Of a stretch of DNA of 64,000 nt, positions 12,020-25,260 are shown piece by piece. The position numbers were made by a program, and so were the translations under genes. The notes beneath the pieces were generated by a model. The model did no database searches. It saw nothing but the letters and a program-made list of their open reading frames with translations, and was not told where the DNA came from. Every line of letters begins with the position of its first letter. Positions within the stretch are counted from its first letter, which is position 1. Source of the DNA: Capsicum annuum. Taxonomy: Eukaryota > Streptophyta > Magnoliopsida > Solanales > Solanaceae. The DNA is taken from assembly GCF_002878395.1 (NCBI RefSeq), contig NC_061118.1, positions 126,301,944-126,365,943 on the forward strand. Reading direction: 5' to 3'.

Positions 12020-14217
12020 TTATATCACGGCCCAACTAACTGAATCTTAGGGGTAACTACTCTAATCAAATTAGATAGGAGGACCCAAAACACCAATTTA
12101 AAAATAAATTAAGAAATTAATTAAAACCAAGAATTGCATCATTTGTTACAATGAATTAAAAAACATTAGTCTAACGTAAACACCTTTTTGTAAAACTAGT
12201 ATAAATAGGTACAAGAGCAACATAGAGGAAGTACAAACAAAAGACACAACTTCTACCATTAAAACACCCACAAAAGCTATTGGAGATCCTTAACTTATCA
12301 AGTATCAAACACCTATTGATCCTGCAAATAGTCTATACACAAAAAACAGTGTAGCAAGTGTAGTATCTATACAAAAAAACATGTACTAGTAAGAATTATT
12401 AGTATACCCAAATTAAATCACATAAACATCATGAATAAAATACAAAAAAAAACATTCGACTTTAGAGACATTAAGTCAGAATCTTAATAAAACCTTTCTT
12501 TAATACCTATGGATATTAAAAACTTTAGTCACCAAATAACTACTTCTTTTTCAAGTAAACTCTTGTTTCTTTAATTATCTATGAATTCTATGATACCAAA
12601 ATTCATGAGTCATTACCCTCATTCATTAGAAATTAAGACCCTTATCCAACCCCTAGAATTATTCCACAAATCCAGTAATACCTTGAACTCTAGACTATGT
12701 TGGATCACTTAAGTCTATGAGGCACAATTTAGTCAGATAGGACACCTGCCTTCTCGGCGCGAATACAATAACAACTAGTCCAGCAATTGTATCATGACAT
12801 ATAAACATAAATACAATTTGGTAAACCATATATCGATTTATATCACTTAACCCTGGTCTACCCTACTGTCGGGATTAATCTTGTAAGGGTTAAGATAAAT
12901 ACTAGCTGAATTCAACATGATGCCACAAACCTTTGACATTCAGACAAGCATAGTCGATATAGGCATGTAATAGGTCAAAAACCATGACTCATCCATAATG
13001 TATTTCCACTTGTCCCATTTCCCTATAAAATTAGGTGATATTGATTAAACTTATTCTTTTATTAACCTTAACCCGAGCCTCTCATAGATCCTCCATAACA
13101 ACTGGAAAATAATATAATTATATGTCCCAATTCATAAAAAGTCAAATACATTAATCATCACATAACCACTTCATTCAAGGAACAAATATAAAGGAATTTC
13201 AATGACTTGATCTACTCAAGAGACCAATATAACACAAAGAATGTCAAATAAGCAACTATCCTAATCCAGTCAAGGAACAAATATATAAATGCATAATGTA
13301 TTAAATAAGCCCAGTCTGCCAAAGGAACCAAAATGAAATTGCAAAGGACATTATCATACATTCGATATACATAAGAAACCACATTTACAAATGAAGCACA
13401 TGACCTAGTTTATGCAAGAAACCGACATATAATGATAACAAGTAAGGTCGATTATGACCCAACTGAAACCATTCATCCTAGAAGTTTTATACTTTACCAA
13501 TTTTCCATTCCTTTGGTTACCACCATAGATTTTTCTAAATCTACCAATACTAATCACTCTTACTGATAAATTCGGGAAACTAAATCATTATTAATTATAC
13601 AAGGATGAGCAATAACAGTAAGGTAGCAATTAATCCCATGTACAATTGCAATATCACAACATAATAGCATTTTTCGACCCAATTAAATAAGGTTCTGATC
13701 TTTTTCACTATCCAAACACCATGCCCAAAGGCCTAATCATCCAATCCCTCATCAATCTACACATGCCTATGCTTTCTAACCCAGGTTTAAATTACTCAGT
13801 TAAACCTAACCTACCTAGATGCCAAAAACTATAATGGATAAATAAATGCAAAATTTTCCTTCTATAATCGAATACCGACGTGCAATACTATGGTAAATCA
13901 TTGGTTTTAACCCATTAATGTAGAAATACCTCCTCTCTATTGCTTCTAGGCCATGAGGTAAACCTAAAAGTGTTTTTGAAAGAACCTCATCTTTTTACAA
14001 CTAGAGACGAGAAAATAATATAAAAATTTCACCCAAGGTTTCTGGTCGTGTCATCCCGCTCTAGCAGTTTGCAAGTTTCTATTGTGATACTGTTATAGTG
14101 GGATGTCATCAGCCCGACAAAAATATATGATTTTAAAATTCTAATCTTTCTTGTCCCACACTAATTTGAGATCGTACTTTGATGATTTTTTTCATAACCC
14201 TACCTATAACGATGTTT
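12020..14217 (-). repeat. R4 LTR-like repeat, copy 1
   Basis: Non-coding block of about 2.2 kb between R3 integrase and R5 gag. Its right half aligns by eye with 17735-19198 (shared stretches include ATTCGATATACATAAGAAAC, ACATATAATGATAACAAGTA, and TTGTCCCACACTAATTTGAG). The left edge TTATATCACGGCCC resembles the inverted end of a plant LTR. The GCTATAGC-type words (14055-14100) are common in such LTRs as I recall. No PBS or purine tract borders it, so it is a solo or truncated LTR. Edges are approximate. Confidence 0.5.
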
Positions 14218-14235
14218 CTTTTTAGAAAAAATATT

Positions 14236-15063
14236 CTAAGTTGCTTGTTTTTCAAGCTTCTTCTTTTTCTCTCCCTCTACTCGTTCTATATACATAACCA
14301 ATTTAGAAATATCCATGTCCTTGATAAGCAAGGTAGCCTTGCTCTCATGGATCAATTCCCATGACAACCTCAAAGTAACCTTACGTATCCTAGACCTTAT
14401 ATCTAACACCATCTCTAAAGTATACTGAGATGACTTATGAAATTTAACGGCATACTCCTTGAAAGACATCATACCTTGCCTTAGATTAACAAATTCCTAC
14501 TCTTTTGCTTTCCTTAACTCTTGAGGAAAGAAGCGGTCCAAGATGGCACTAAAAAATTCATCCCATAATATAAAGTCAACACCATCACCCCTACACTGTT
14601 CCCACTCCTCATACAATTAGTGTATCATGACTTTCAATTGGTATGTGGCAAACACCATGCCTTCCAACTCAGTGGCATACATAGTACAAAGAATCTTCTC
14701 TATCTCATCAATAAAGGCTTGAAGATACTCCTCAACCTCTTAACCCATTAATATAGGAGGATTTAACCTCAGGAAATTGCCAACCCTTTTTGCCTCAAAC
14801 GATAGAGTAGTCGGAATACCACGCTCCATCTGAGATGCTATAAATTAAGTCAATAAGTTGATGGAGCGATAGAATTCAACATTAGTGGACTCCATTTGAG
14901 GTGACTGAGAAAGATCAGTAGGGACAGATGGAACCCCATGAGGGTAGACAGATGTTGCAGCCCTAGCCTTAGTCTGAACTACAGGATTTGGATGAACTTC
15001 ATCCACATTGTCCTAAGGTGTGATAGATGAGTTTCCATGAAAGTCAAATCTTATCGGAGGCAT
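14236..15063 (-). pseudogene. R5 gag (capsid) remnant
   Basis: Structural protein that packages retrotransposon RNA. The minus-strand frame opens with ATG at 15063 (MPPIRF) and stays in one frame for 276 codons to 14236, broken by about five in-frame stops. Recognisable Gag blocks in order are NFLRLNPPILMG, YLQAFIDEIEKI, YQLKV, a W-rich stretch, FFSAILDRFFPQELRKAK, MSFKEYAVKFHKSSQY and SKATLLIKDMDISKLVMYI. The zinc knuckle is missing because homology stops at about 14240, where R4 copy 1 begins. Upstream lies a leader of about 190 bp, then PBS and LTR. The start is supported by position and by the similar R6 gag start. Confidence 0.8.
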
Positions 15064-15253
15064 GATCTGAAAGACACACAAATGGAAATCAGAAAAAAAA
15101 TCTAAAACCTTAGACTGTATATCTTAGAATAAGACAATAAGAAATTGGCTCCTAAATGAATTATAGCCTCTTCCTTATAAGTGTGGCACGCTACACACCA
15201 TTAAAAAACACTCTACTCGACATGGATTTGTGGTCTCCAATCCAACCATGAAC

Positions 15254-15273
15254 CTAAAACTTTGATACAATCT
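15254..15273 (-). other. R5 primer-binding-site-like sequence
   Basis: On the minus strand this reads AGATTGTATCAAAG just inside the LTR end GTGTCA. It is a degraded match to TGGTATCAGAGC, complementary to the 3' end of initiator tRNA-Met. Confidence 0.45.
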
Positions 15274-17713
15274 TGACACGGACCGAACCAGGGCCTTATT
15301 GTAATGGACATCTCAGGCCCAAGAATGACTGAAGACCACCCCATTTCCCAAACCAGTCACCAAGTATGTACCCTAAGTTGGATGAATTTTGAGCATATAA
15401 CAAGATAATGTGTCTAATAACACTAATATTCTGGGATAGCTTTACGACCGAGACAAACTTGAATAAGTTTAATCGGACCAATACCTTACCAAACAACCAT
15501 AACCAAAATCGTAATAACAACCAAGTCTCAGACAAAACCATTCGATAACATAATAAGATAAGATGGAAAAATAATAAGTTCAGTTACATGGTATCAGTCC
15601 CAATACCAATGCCAATACTAAGGCTGACACCACTATCGACATCACCCATACTAACCAATAGTAAATCAATAAAGCTTCTATCAAAAAGTAAAACAATATT
15701 CGGTTAAGACATGTCCCCAGCCATTGCAAAAACTAATGTTCGAAAACAAACAAACAAAAAACATTAGAATCCAAAACAAGAAATAGAGCCTTCCAAAGTA
15801 TGGAAGCTCACTACTTCAATTCCAAGTCTATTAAAGTAGAGGTATAGTATGACCAACACCTATATCATGTAGGGATACAACATCGATGGCGGTTAGAAAT
15901 TGGAGCGCTAGCATGTAACTCGAGGATAAGGATAAAATAGTGACAAGTATTCAAAAAACAATCAATCAATACACATAACCAATGCACACATATATGCAGA
16001 TGTACCGTGCCGGGATAGGGAACAAGATTATCATGAACTTTTGAAACCATTAACCTAGGCTATGTAGAACGACCATGCTAGAATAACACACCTACATGAT
16101 ATATGGTCCCAACTCTTACTTAGTTTGAAGGGCCCCAGTACGTGTAGTTACACGAACCATAAAATATCCATAATCGTAATGCCTATACGGGGGAGTCTAG
16201 CCTCCCAGTATAATAAATATGACAAAATCACCAATACATGTTGTAAGGGGGACTCGAACCTCCCATTTATTGATTCATTTGGGGGACTCGAACCACCCTG
16301 TCATAAGACACCCATACTAGATAGCTCAATTTCCAGTGTTAGTCCATCGTATTCCACTTTCATGGTCTGGCTACACATCCTACCATAAAGACAAATTTAA
16401 AACCATCATTCCACATACACAACCAATAAGTTAATTACTTACCAAAGTCATTAAGTTGGTATCATCATACCAATACTACTTGTAAGTATACCACATGTCA
16501 TTATCATTATCAATCAAAGAATCATTCAATTGACTTTGGGAATCGAACCCATCATCTAACAAAGACACTTGTTCAATCCAATGTTTAAGGACTCGAACCC
16601 AATGTCTAACAAAAAGACAATTCAAGTGTAAATGTAGGGACTCAAACCTATTTAGCAATTTAAACCACTAAGGTTACCATTTAGTTCATTACATGGCTAA
16701 TATAATCTTTAAAAAACCATTTACCAACCGTTCATAATCATTACTCCAAGCCTTAGTTCAAAACAACATTATCATGTTACTAGTTCATCCTTTTAAGCAT
16801 TTTCACAAACACTTTGAGGGTATGTATTTACCAAGACCAAAACCAAAGTAAAAAACCATTCAATTTAGGGTAAAACATGACCCAACTGTTAAACCACAAT
16901 TACCAAGCACCCACATGTGCAAACCATTACAAAAATTATGCATAAACACTTTTTTAACTAAGAGTAAACAATAATCAACAACATGAATCAAAGCACCACC
17001 ATTTAAGAATCATAATCGAGCCTTAAAACATATGAAATTTATAAACTAACAATATGGGAGCAGTCACATGCCTTTTACAAGATAATTCACGAAAATAACT
17101 TGACCCCTTTAGCCTCTAGATGAACACTTGTAGAAACCCTAGACTCTAATCTTCAAGAGTAAGTTATAGAGTGTTTTTAGAGTGTTTAATCTTTCAGTAG
17201 TTTTTTATGAGAGACCACAACATGTTTTAAGATGTGGAGACTTACGAGTTTTGGGGTGGGAAATATCTGGAATACCCCCAGCTCAAATGCTTAAAACTGA
17301 CTTGTAGGAGGGTATGACTATACCCCCAAAACCATACCCCAGTGTATGAGTGGTACCCTATATCGTACCCTAGGCATCAACTTGGACCCACACACAGGTC
17401 AACATAGACCTCACATGACCTACTCGTACCTTAACATATAGTGGTAGCCTATGACTTGTACACCAAACAGAATCCTCTAGTCTAAGTATAGAGCATCGTA
17501 CGTCCCATTCACACATGACTTATACACTATTATGCGACTTGTATGATCCGAGTTATAACTTTGAAAAGAATCAAATCAAAATGCATAGATAAACATACGA
17601 GATAGAGACACTAAGTCGTACCAAAATATATGACTGGTACACTCTAATCGTATCCTATCCAGACACTCAAAAACTCAGGAATTTTTCTATGGGTCAAGAG
17701 CTGGGGTATTTCA
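15274..17713 (-). repeat. R5 5' LTR
   Basis: About 2440 bp. On the minus strand it starts TGAAATACCCCAGC (17713) and ends GGTCCGTGTCA (15274), with TG..CA ends. It precedes PBS and gag in the right order. Related LTRs are the R6 3' LTR (TGAAACACCCTAAG start) and, more distantly, R2. It contains TACGACT-type U3 words (17340-17650) and a cluster of GGTTCGAGTCC-like words (16247-16648). Short open frames inside are not conserved. Confidence 0.75.
16247..16648 (-). repeat. Cluster of GGTTCGARTCC-like motifs in R5 LTR
   Basis: Five copies on the minus strand at about 16250-16260, 16284-16294, 16539-16549, 16589-16599 and 16638-16648. Each reads GGTTCGAGTCC or a close variant. The word matches the internal B-box consensus of RNA polymerase III genes. 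No tRNA cloverleaf was found around them. Confidence 0.6.
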
Positions 17714-19198
17714 ACTCAAGTAGCCAATATATAAATATATCAAGTAATAAATAAGCACAATCTACTAAACGAACCAAAAAATGAATAGCAAAGGCAATTA
17801 TCATGCATTCGATATACATAAGAAACAACCTTTACAAATGAGCACAAGACCCAACTCACTCAAAGAACTGACATATAATGATAACAAGTAAGCTCGATTC
17901 ACTAAAAGAACCCATATAATTAGAAAAACACATAATCCCTTATTCACTAAAGGAATTGCCATACTAATTTGTACCTTGTACACATATGCTAAGGGTCTTA
18001 TGTGTACTCAAACTTGTCATGACCTAGAGGGGCAGAGCTCTTGTCCGTTTACTAAATCCTATAAATTAAGTGCCTGCCAACCTCATATCAACCGAACTCG
18101 TGGAGATGTTTGAATATGGTACGTTTCACTGTAATGACAGATACACAACAATAGTAATAATAATTTTAATAATAAAGCATACCTGTAAAAATCAACAAGC
18201 TTTAATCTATGTTCATTGTATGCAATTAACATTTAGCATAATAAACATGCAATTAACATTTAGTATAATAAACAGTCATCCACATTTCCTGAACACACAT
18301 TATACAAGAAGTACAAAGAATTAGTTTTCATACAGACATAAAACAAATTAGCTTTCAATTACATTAAAACACTTACATACAATTTGCACGGATAACCTAT
18401 GAGCTATGACTCAACCCAAATCATTCATCCTAGTAGTTTAATACATTACCAATTTTGCACTCCTTTAGTTACCACCATAGATTCTTCTAAATCTACCAAT
18501 ACTGACCACTTTTAACGAATATGCATTTTATTATGTTAACCCAAATTTAAGAAACTAAATCGTTATTATTCATTCAAGAATGAGCATTACAACAAGGTAG
18601 CACAAAATCCTATGAATAATTGCAATATCACAACATAATAGCATTTTCCTACGCAATTAAATGAGGTTCTTATCTTTTTTACCATCCAAACACTATTCCC
18701 AAAGGACTAATCATCCAATCTCTCATCAATCTACATTATGTATATGTTTTTTAACCAACATCTAAGCTACTCAGTTAAACGTAACCTACCTAGATGACAA
18801 GCAACTGAAATGGATGTATGAACATGAGATTTTAATTCTTTTAAGGTTAATGTTGGAGTGCAATAATGTGGGAAATCATGGGTTTTAATCCATATACATA
18901 AAAATTCCTTCTTTTTGTTGCTTCTAGGCCATAAGGTAACCCTGAAAGTGTCTTTGAATGAACCTAATCTTTTTTCAACTAGAGAGGAGAATAAAACATA
19001 CAAATTTCACCTAAGGCTTGTAGTCCCATCATTCTGCTATAGCAGTTTGCCAGTTTCTAAGGCGATACTGTTATAGCGCGATATCATCAGGCCAACAAAA
19101 ATTTCTAATTTTGAAATTTTAAGCTTCCTTGTCCCACACTAATTTGAGATCATACTCTCAAGATTTTTTTTGTAACCCCTACCCGCAATGATGTGACA
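17714..19198 (-). repeat. R4 LTR-like repeat, copy 2 (partial)
   Basis: Aligns by eye with 13280-14217. It starts exactly where the R5 5' LTR ends (17713), and its right end GATGTGACA (CA at 19197-19198) would be the inverted TGTCAC start of an LTR. It carries an extra block of about 450 bp (17935-18395), including a CATGACCTAGAGGGG word, that copy 1 lacks. Non-coding. Confidence 0.5.
18221..18274 (+). repeat. 27-bp tandem duplication
   Basis: Two adjacent 27-bp units beginning TGCAATTAACATTTAG differ at one base (GCATA versus GTATA). It lies in the extra block of R4 copy 2. Confidence 0.9.
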
Positions 19199-21800
19199 TT
19201 TTAGTAACAGCATAATAGGTCATCACATATTAACCATTTTCAATATAAGGATCAAATAACCATATTAGACAAAGATTCATTAGCTCATAAAATTAATCAT
19301 ACCTCATAAGGAATCTAAATATATCAACTATAATTTAACATAATTCACTTAATAAACCATCAAACTCTCTAATAATAATGTACAAACATGCTATGGTTCT
19401 ATATATACGCATTAGCCATGACCTAAAGGGGAAGAGCTCAGTCCACGTACCAAATAACCCAGACAACTAGTGTCTGTCCCCATCTCTCATATTATGTGTT
19501 TTACCATCCTTCTTCCAATGTCCCGAACCTTATACTCACTAAAATCCACTAATTTTTTAACCGTCAACCTTTGAAAGTTCATCGGATAATACAAAAATAC
19601 TATAACATGCACAATCACAAAATGTGATAATTCAATCATACTTACATATTAAAACAAATCCTCCTTACATAATTTCATTACAGAACATCAAAACGAACTT
19701 GTATACACATCCATCAAGTTCTACATTCTGTTGAACATACAGTAACAAGTAGACAAATAGTTGGTAACATGCACATAAATCAGCTTGAGTTTTAACCATA
19801 ATTCCAACATACCTATCCAACCACAATTGTACCCAAAGTCAATTAACAGGTATAAATAAGTATGGACACATTTCATTTAGGTAGAGCTTTTAGTTTACAA
19901 AACAAGGGACATGTCACTCTCTCTAACTACAATGCGTTATTTCCTTAACTTTAATTTTAAACACAATGTTAACATCATACTACTCACCAGTACAATTGAA
20001 AAAGAATTAAGGCATCAAAATCAACCCTACTAGTACTTATTCGATTTTACAAAGATACACCAATCATAACTTATTTTTTTTAATCAATATGAAATTGACA
20101 TGCTCAACAATAACAAACCAGCACTAACAATAATTCACCATAACATTTAGGATTCACGACCGAATTTCTCAGATCATGATGGCACCTACTATAACCATCC
20201 AATAAGTAAGCCAAAGTTTGGAATAACTTGTAAAAAACTATTAAGAGAATGGAGAAAATAGAGGAAATAAATATAAATAAAAACTAATATAGAACTACAC
20301 CCATGACCTAGTGTAGTAAATACAAAAGCATCTAATGTAATAAGAGTACAAAGTGAGATACAAAATATATGTACATGTAAAAACCATCTCAAAAATATAA
20401 AATAGAGATAATTAAAATCAATATAATAGAGACCAAGAATACACCAAATGTCTAGATCTCACCTTAAATCACTAATCCATACCTACTCCACACAATGGAC
20501 ACATCAATGATAATAACTCAAACTATTATCTGCATGTTGTAGATTTTATAGTATGAGTACCAAACATGTGGCATTCCTTAGGCATTGGCCGATAAATCTT
20601 CAAATATAATGTATTTATGAATAAAAAGTGAAGTACTAAAATAAACTATAGGCAACTATCCATGTAACTAAACATAATAAGGTTAATGGAGCAATAAGGA
20701 TTAATTATCCTATTCTAAAAATATCCAGGGACTAACATGCAATACAATAGATCACTAGCCAATATACAAATAAAGAGTGAAAGTAAGATATATAGTAATG
20801 ATACTGGGACAAAGAATACATATACAATATGAGAAGATAAGTGAAGAGAGGCATATGCGATAATAACATAAATATAAACATATACATATATAGGACTAAA
20901 CTTAACACAATAACCTGAGGGAGCAAACCAAATATCTTGAGGAACCCTAGCCACGCAGGAAAGCTAATACTGGAATAATTAGGGTCTCTAATCGAAGGTT
21001 GACTAAACATGAGATAATATAATAATAGAAAATCTTACTTTGAGAAAGAGAAGAAATCAGAAACATATTTAAAATCTCGGGTACTAGTCCAAAACCATCA
21101 CGCCATGGAATAACCTTAATAACTAACAATAAAAAAACTAGTTAGTCCAAAGAAACAGAAACCTAAAATGCCCCCATATGCTTGGAATGTTTAAGAAAGA
21201 ACTAAGCAAACAATAATCATAGCTTATGCAAGTACAACCACTCATAAGATTGATAGATATAAGCACCAAACAATTATATTGGTGATATGCAATGCATATG
21301 AATGGATAAATACAACATAAACTAGAAATACCATATCCAATACAATTGTCATAATTTAACTAGTGTATACACCTCATCCGAGTTAGTAGATTGCAAAGGT
21401 AGGACATACCACAACCATCATTTTTCAGGATTGTGTCTTACAAATGAAGTGCCCTATAAGGGACTCAAAACATACGTATAAATCACCTGGTCCCAAACTC
21501 ATCCAATAACCATCATAATTTATCTCCTTTGTCTTGTGTTAGAGAGATATACATATAATATGTGAATGAACTCAAAATAAGAACAAAAGAGTGTAAATTT
21601 GTAAGTCCATTGCTCAAGATCAAGTTTTGGACTAAATTTGCATAACAGCATAGAAAGGATTGAAATCTTCTTCGATCAAAATAAATAGTAGTTGTAAAAT
21701 AATGGATTAATAATGGGCCATAATAATCCTTGGTTTAATTTTTAAAATAGTACATTTAGTTCCTAAAGCTCATAAATTATTAAAGATGGTGGTATGATTT
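19199..21800. other. Unresolved AT-rich non-coding stretch
   Basis: No Gag/Pol motif, PBS or purine tract was recognised. One segment at about 19380-19480 (CATGACCTAAAGGGGAAGAGCTC and neighbours) repeats a segment at about 17975-18085. At least part is therefore LTR-like repeat of the R4 type. The remainder may be unique flanking DNA or older, unrecognised repeat. Confidence 0.4.
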
Positions 21801-24078
21801 TGATACTACCCGAACTAGGTCCTGGTCTTGTCTGGCTTCTCAGGTTTAATCGAGACTGAAGACCACCCTCAAAACCCAACCATTGCCGCCCTACACCATA
21901 TGTTGGATAAATTCCAAACATATAACAACATAGAATAGAACAATCATAAATCAAATACACCCAAATAGTGTCATCCCCAATACAAATACACATGCCAAGG
22001 CTGACACCAATAACTACACCGCCTATGCTCACAGTAGTCACACAAAGCCTCTATCCAAAGTAAAATAACATCCGATCGGGAGATATCCCCGACCATATTA
22101 AAAAACCATGTCCAAAGAATAACAAATGTATGTAGAGAAATCCATAACAAAAAATGGAGTCTTCCAATGTATGGAAGCTCACCACTTAGATTTGACCTAA
22201 GCTATTCCCAAATCCAGTTAATGAGGAGCGGGAGTAGTATAGTCAGTTCCTACATTGCGTGAGGATATAGCTTCCCAAATACAGGTTAGCAGGTGAATGC
22301 TATCATGTACTCAAGAATAAGATTAAAATAATGCCAATATTTAAAATCAAATCAAATAACCATATACAACACATACGCATATGCTTATATACCACGCAGG
22401 GAAAAGGAACTAGGTTTAGCATGCATTTAAAACTTTATCCTGGGTTGTGTAGCTTTATCATCCTAAAACCTCTCACGGGCTATATATGTCCAGTGTTACA
22501 CCCTGAACGTGCCCCAGTACGCGTAGCCGCACGAATTGAAGATATCATAGGGGTCGGGGATTCCCGAGTACCCTTCACCCTCTATGATACATACATACAA
22601 GTATAACTTAGGGGATTCCTATGTACCCCATAAGAATTTGGTCACCATGACCAACCCTTATGTCCGAAAATGTATGTTTCTAGTGTCTGTTAATTGGACT
22701 CACACCTTCACGGTTAGATATCGCAACCCACCATTATTACTGATTTAAAACCATTAGAACACACCTAATCAAGTAATTCCAAGAACCAATTACCAAGACA
22801 TTAGGAAGTCGTATCGTGATACCGACTATATTTTGTAAGCAATCTATTAGCCAACACTTAGAGGATTCCTAAGTACCCTAAAAATCTATTATTAAAATTA
22901 CTTATGGGATTTTTGTATAACCCTCAAGTATCAATTAAACCAAAGCCTATGACACTCAGACCTTACCAATCCATTAAACGAAAACCTTTGTCACGAAGAC
23001 CTTACCAATCTATTTAAAACCATTTAAACTATTTTAGGTTCCATTACCATATTATGCAACATAAAGTCTTCGATGAAAGTCCAACTATTTGACAAAACCA
23101 TTCTCACAAGTATTTTATCAAACAAGTTGAGGGTATATAGTTTCAAAAACCAAAACAAAGAATCAATTAATCATTCTCATGAAATCAGAAGTCCAAACCA
23201 TATTTATAACATGAAAACCATAAGAAAAAACATGGGAAAACATTAACCAACCATTGATAACCAAAACCCCCAACATATTATTTAAATCCAAATAATACCC
23301 ATAACTTAAACCATGAAAACCATTCATTAAGACATAAATTTAGTAGAAATAACAATGAGGAAGGAGTAATATGCCTTAGATACAAAAGAAGACGGAGAGG
23401 TTTGCTCTTGAAAGCCCCTAATTGACCCTTTTGAGAAAACACTAGCCTCTTTCTTGAACCAAAAGCTTGAGAGAGGTTATAGAGTATTTAAAGTGTTTTT
23501 AATGTAGAATAATAAGGTAAATAAAGTTCTAATAGTGTTTTAAGTCATGGGGTCAAGGAAGGGTACACCTTCTCCCTAACTCGTACAAACAACATACGAG
23601 TGGTACCCACCACTCGCACACTAGATAGAATATTAGACATCATCCCTAAATTAACTATAAGAATAAATGCAGGAGGGTATGACTCCCCCCTAACTCGTAC
23701 ACACAACATATGAGTGGTACCCATCACTCGTACCCTAGACTGAATATTATACATCATACCATGCCCCCCATACGACTCCCCTTGCCTAAGTCATACCTAT
23801 GTTATACGATTAGTACCCTCAAACTGTACCCAAGATAGAATCAAAGGTATTGGACACTGGACAACATACGAATAGGACTATACAACTCGTACCATCATCA
23901 TATGACCCTAATTATATCCATTCGTACCTTGGAATAAAGACAATCAAACAACACCAAATATCATACGACCAAAGCCCTCTAAACTGTACCACATCATATG
24001 AAAGGTACCTTCAAGTCGTATGATGTCCAGAAGCTCAAACTAAGGAAATTTCTAAGGGTCAAAACTTAGGGTGTTTCA
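21801..24078 (-). repeat. R6 3' LTR
   Basis: About 2278 bp. On the minus strand it starts TGAAACACCCTAAG (24078) just after a purine tract (AGAAGGGAAGAAT) and ends GTTCGGGTAGTATCA (21801). It resembles the R5 LTR and the partial 5' LTR at 48458-50235; for example, the words around AGGGGATTCCTATGTACCCC and GGTCACCATGACCAACCC recur at 49273-49325. Confidence 0.75.
23561..23757 (-). repeat. U3 tandem subrepeats with a hairpin in R6 3' LTR
   Basis: Two units (23561-23643 and 23675-23757) repeat at a spacing of 114 bp with about 85-90% identity by eye, and a decayed third unit follows at about 23761-23840. Each holds CTAACTCGTAC and GAGTGGTACCC. In unit 1, ACTCGTA (23579-23585) and TACGAGT (23595-23601) form a perfect 7-bp stem with a 9-nt loop. 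Confidence 0.8.
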
Positions 24079-24249
24079 ATTCTTCCCTTCTTGGATTATT
24101 CATCCTCGAATGATGGAACAAGGTAGTGCAAGCACGATTATGGCCCCATATGTCTCTACTATTACCTTCACAAAGACAGAAAGCAAAGATACCTAGGAAG
24201 TGAATCTTTCCTTTAAAAATGTTTTAAAAAAGACATTATGAAGAACACA

Positions 24250-25260
24250 TACCTTCTGCATAAATTTCTACAGCAAAAAATTGGAATAGATACTTAGAAT
24301 TCATGTCCTCTACAGCTTCCCATGTATCTTTTTCTATCTTGTGGCTCCTCTACAAAACATTTACCGAAGCTACATCCTTAATCCACAGGTGATAAGCCTA
24401 ACGATCCAAGAATCCCACAAGGACCTTACATAAGAAAGAGAATGTAAAATACCAGTATCCTTGATAGGTACAATCTGCCAAAGATCTCCTATAAACTTCC
24501 ACAATATAGAGACATGGAATACCGGGTGAATGAAGCTCAAACTAGAAGGCAACTCCAACTCATACACAACATTATCAACTCTTTTCAAAATAACATAAAG
24601 ACTCGCATACCATAGACTAAGCTTCTCCTTCTTCACAAACCGCATCACTTCTTTCATGGGAGACACCCTCAGGAATACCCTATCCCAAACATCAAACTCT
24701 AGGCGTCTTTACCTTATATTTGCATAGAACTTTTGCCGACTTTGGGCAGTATTAAGCCTAACCCGAATTACCTTCACCTTCTCCATAGATCGGTGAGCTA
24801 AATTTGGGCCAAACATATATGCCTCACCAAGTTCGAACCACCCAATAAGAGACCTACACGTCCTACTATACAATTCTTTAAATGGATCCACCCCAATGCT
24901 AGAGTGGTAGCTATTATTATTGGCAAACTCTACAAAAGGTAAGTGATCAACCCAACTAACCCATAGTGAATCATGAAAGAACGAAGCATATCTTCCAATA
25001 TCTTAATATTCTTTTCTGCTTGTCCATTTAACTGTGGGTGAAAAGCAGTGCTCATACTTACCTTTGTCCCCAATCTTTTCTGAAATAATCGCCAAAAGTT
25101 AGATGAAAACTGCATCCCACGATCAGAGATGATAGAAATAAGTACACCATGAAACTTTACATTATCATGGAGATATAACCTCACATAATACTCAGCTAAG
25201 AAGTTAGTCCTCGCTAGAAAAAAATGAGCCTATTTGTTTAAGATACTCATCGGGACCTCC
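24250..25260 (-). pseudogene. R6 integrase and chromodomain remnant
   Basis: Minus strand: a decayed AHFFLARTNF segment, then LHDNVKFHGVLISIISDRGMQF (second catalytic Asp), FHPQLNGQAEKNI (catalytic Glu), LEDMLRSF, DPFKELYSRTCRSLIGWFELGEA, then a stop near 24711, SPMKEVMRFVKKEKLSLWYASLY (GPY/F region) and HPVFHVSILWKFIGD. The chromodomain follows in a shifted frame (VLVGFLDR, then KDVASVNVL, then DTWEAVEDMNSKY) to about 24250. The segment holding the first catalytic Asp is lost. Next come the 3' UTR, purine tract (24079-24092) and LTR. Confidence 0.85.

Noticed and set aside
16247..16660. tRNA gene or genes on the basis of GGTTCGAGTCC words
   Set aside because: No acceptor stem, anticodon arm or properly spaced A box could be folded around any copy.
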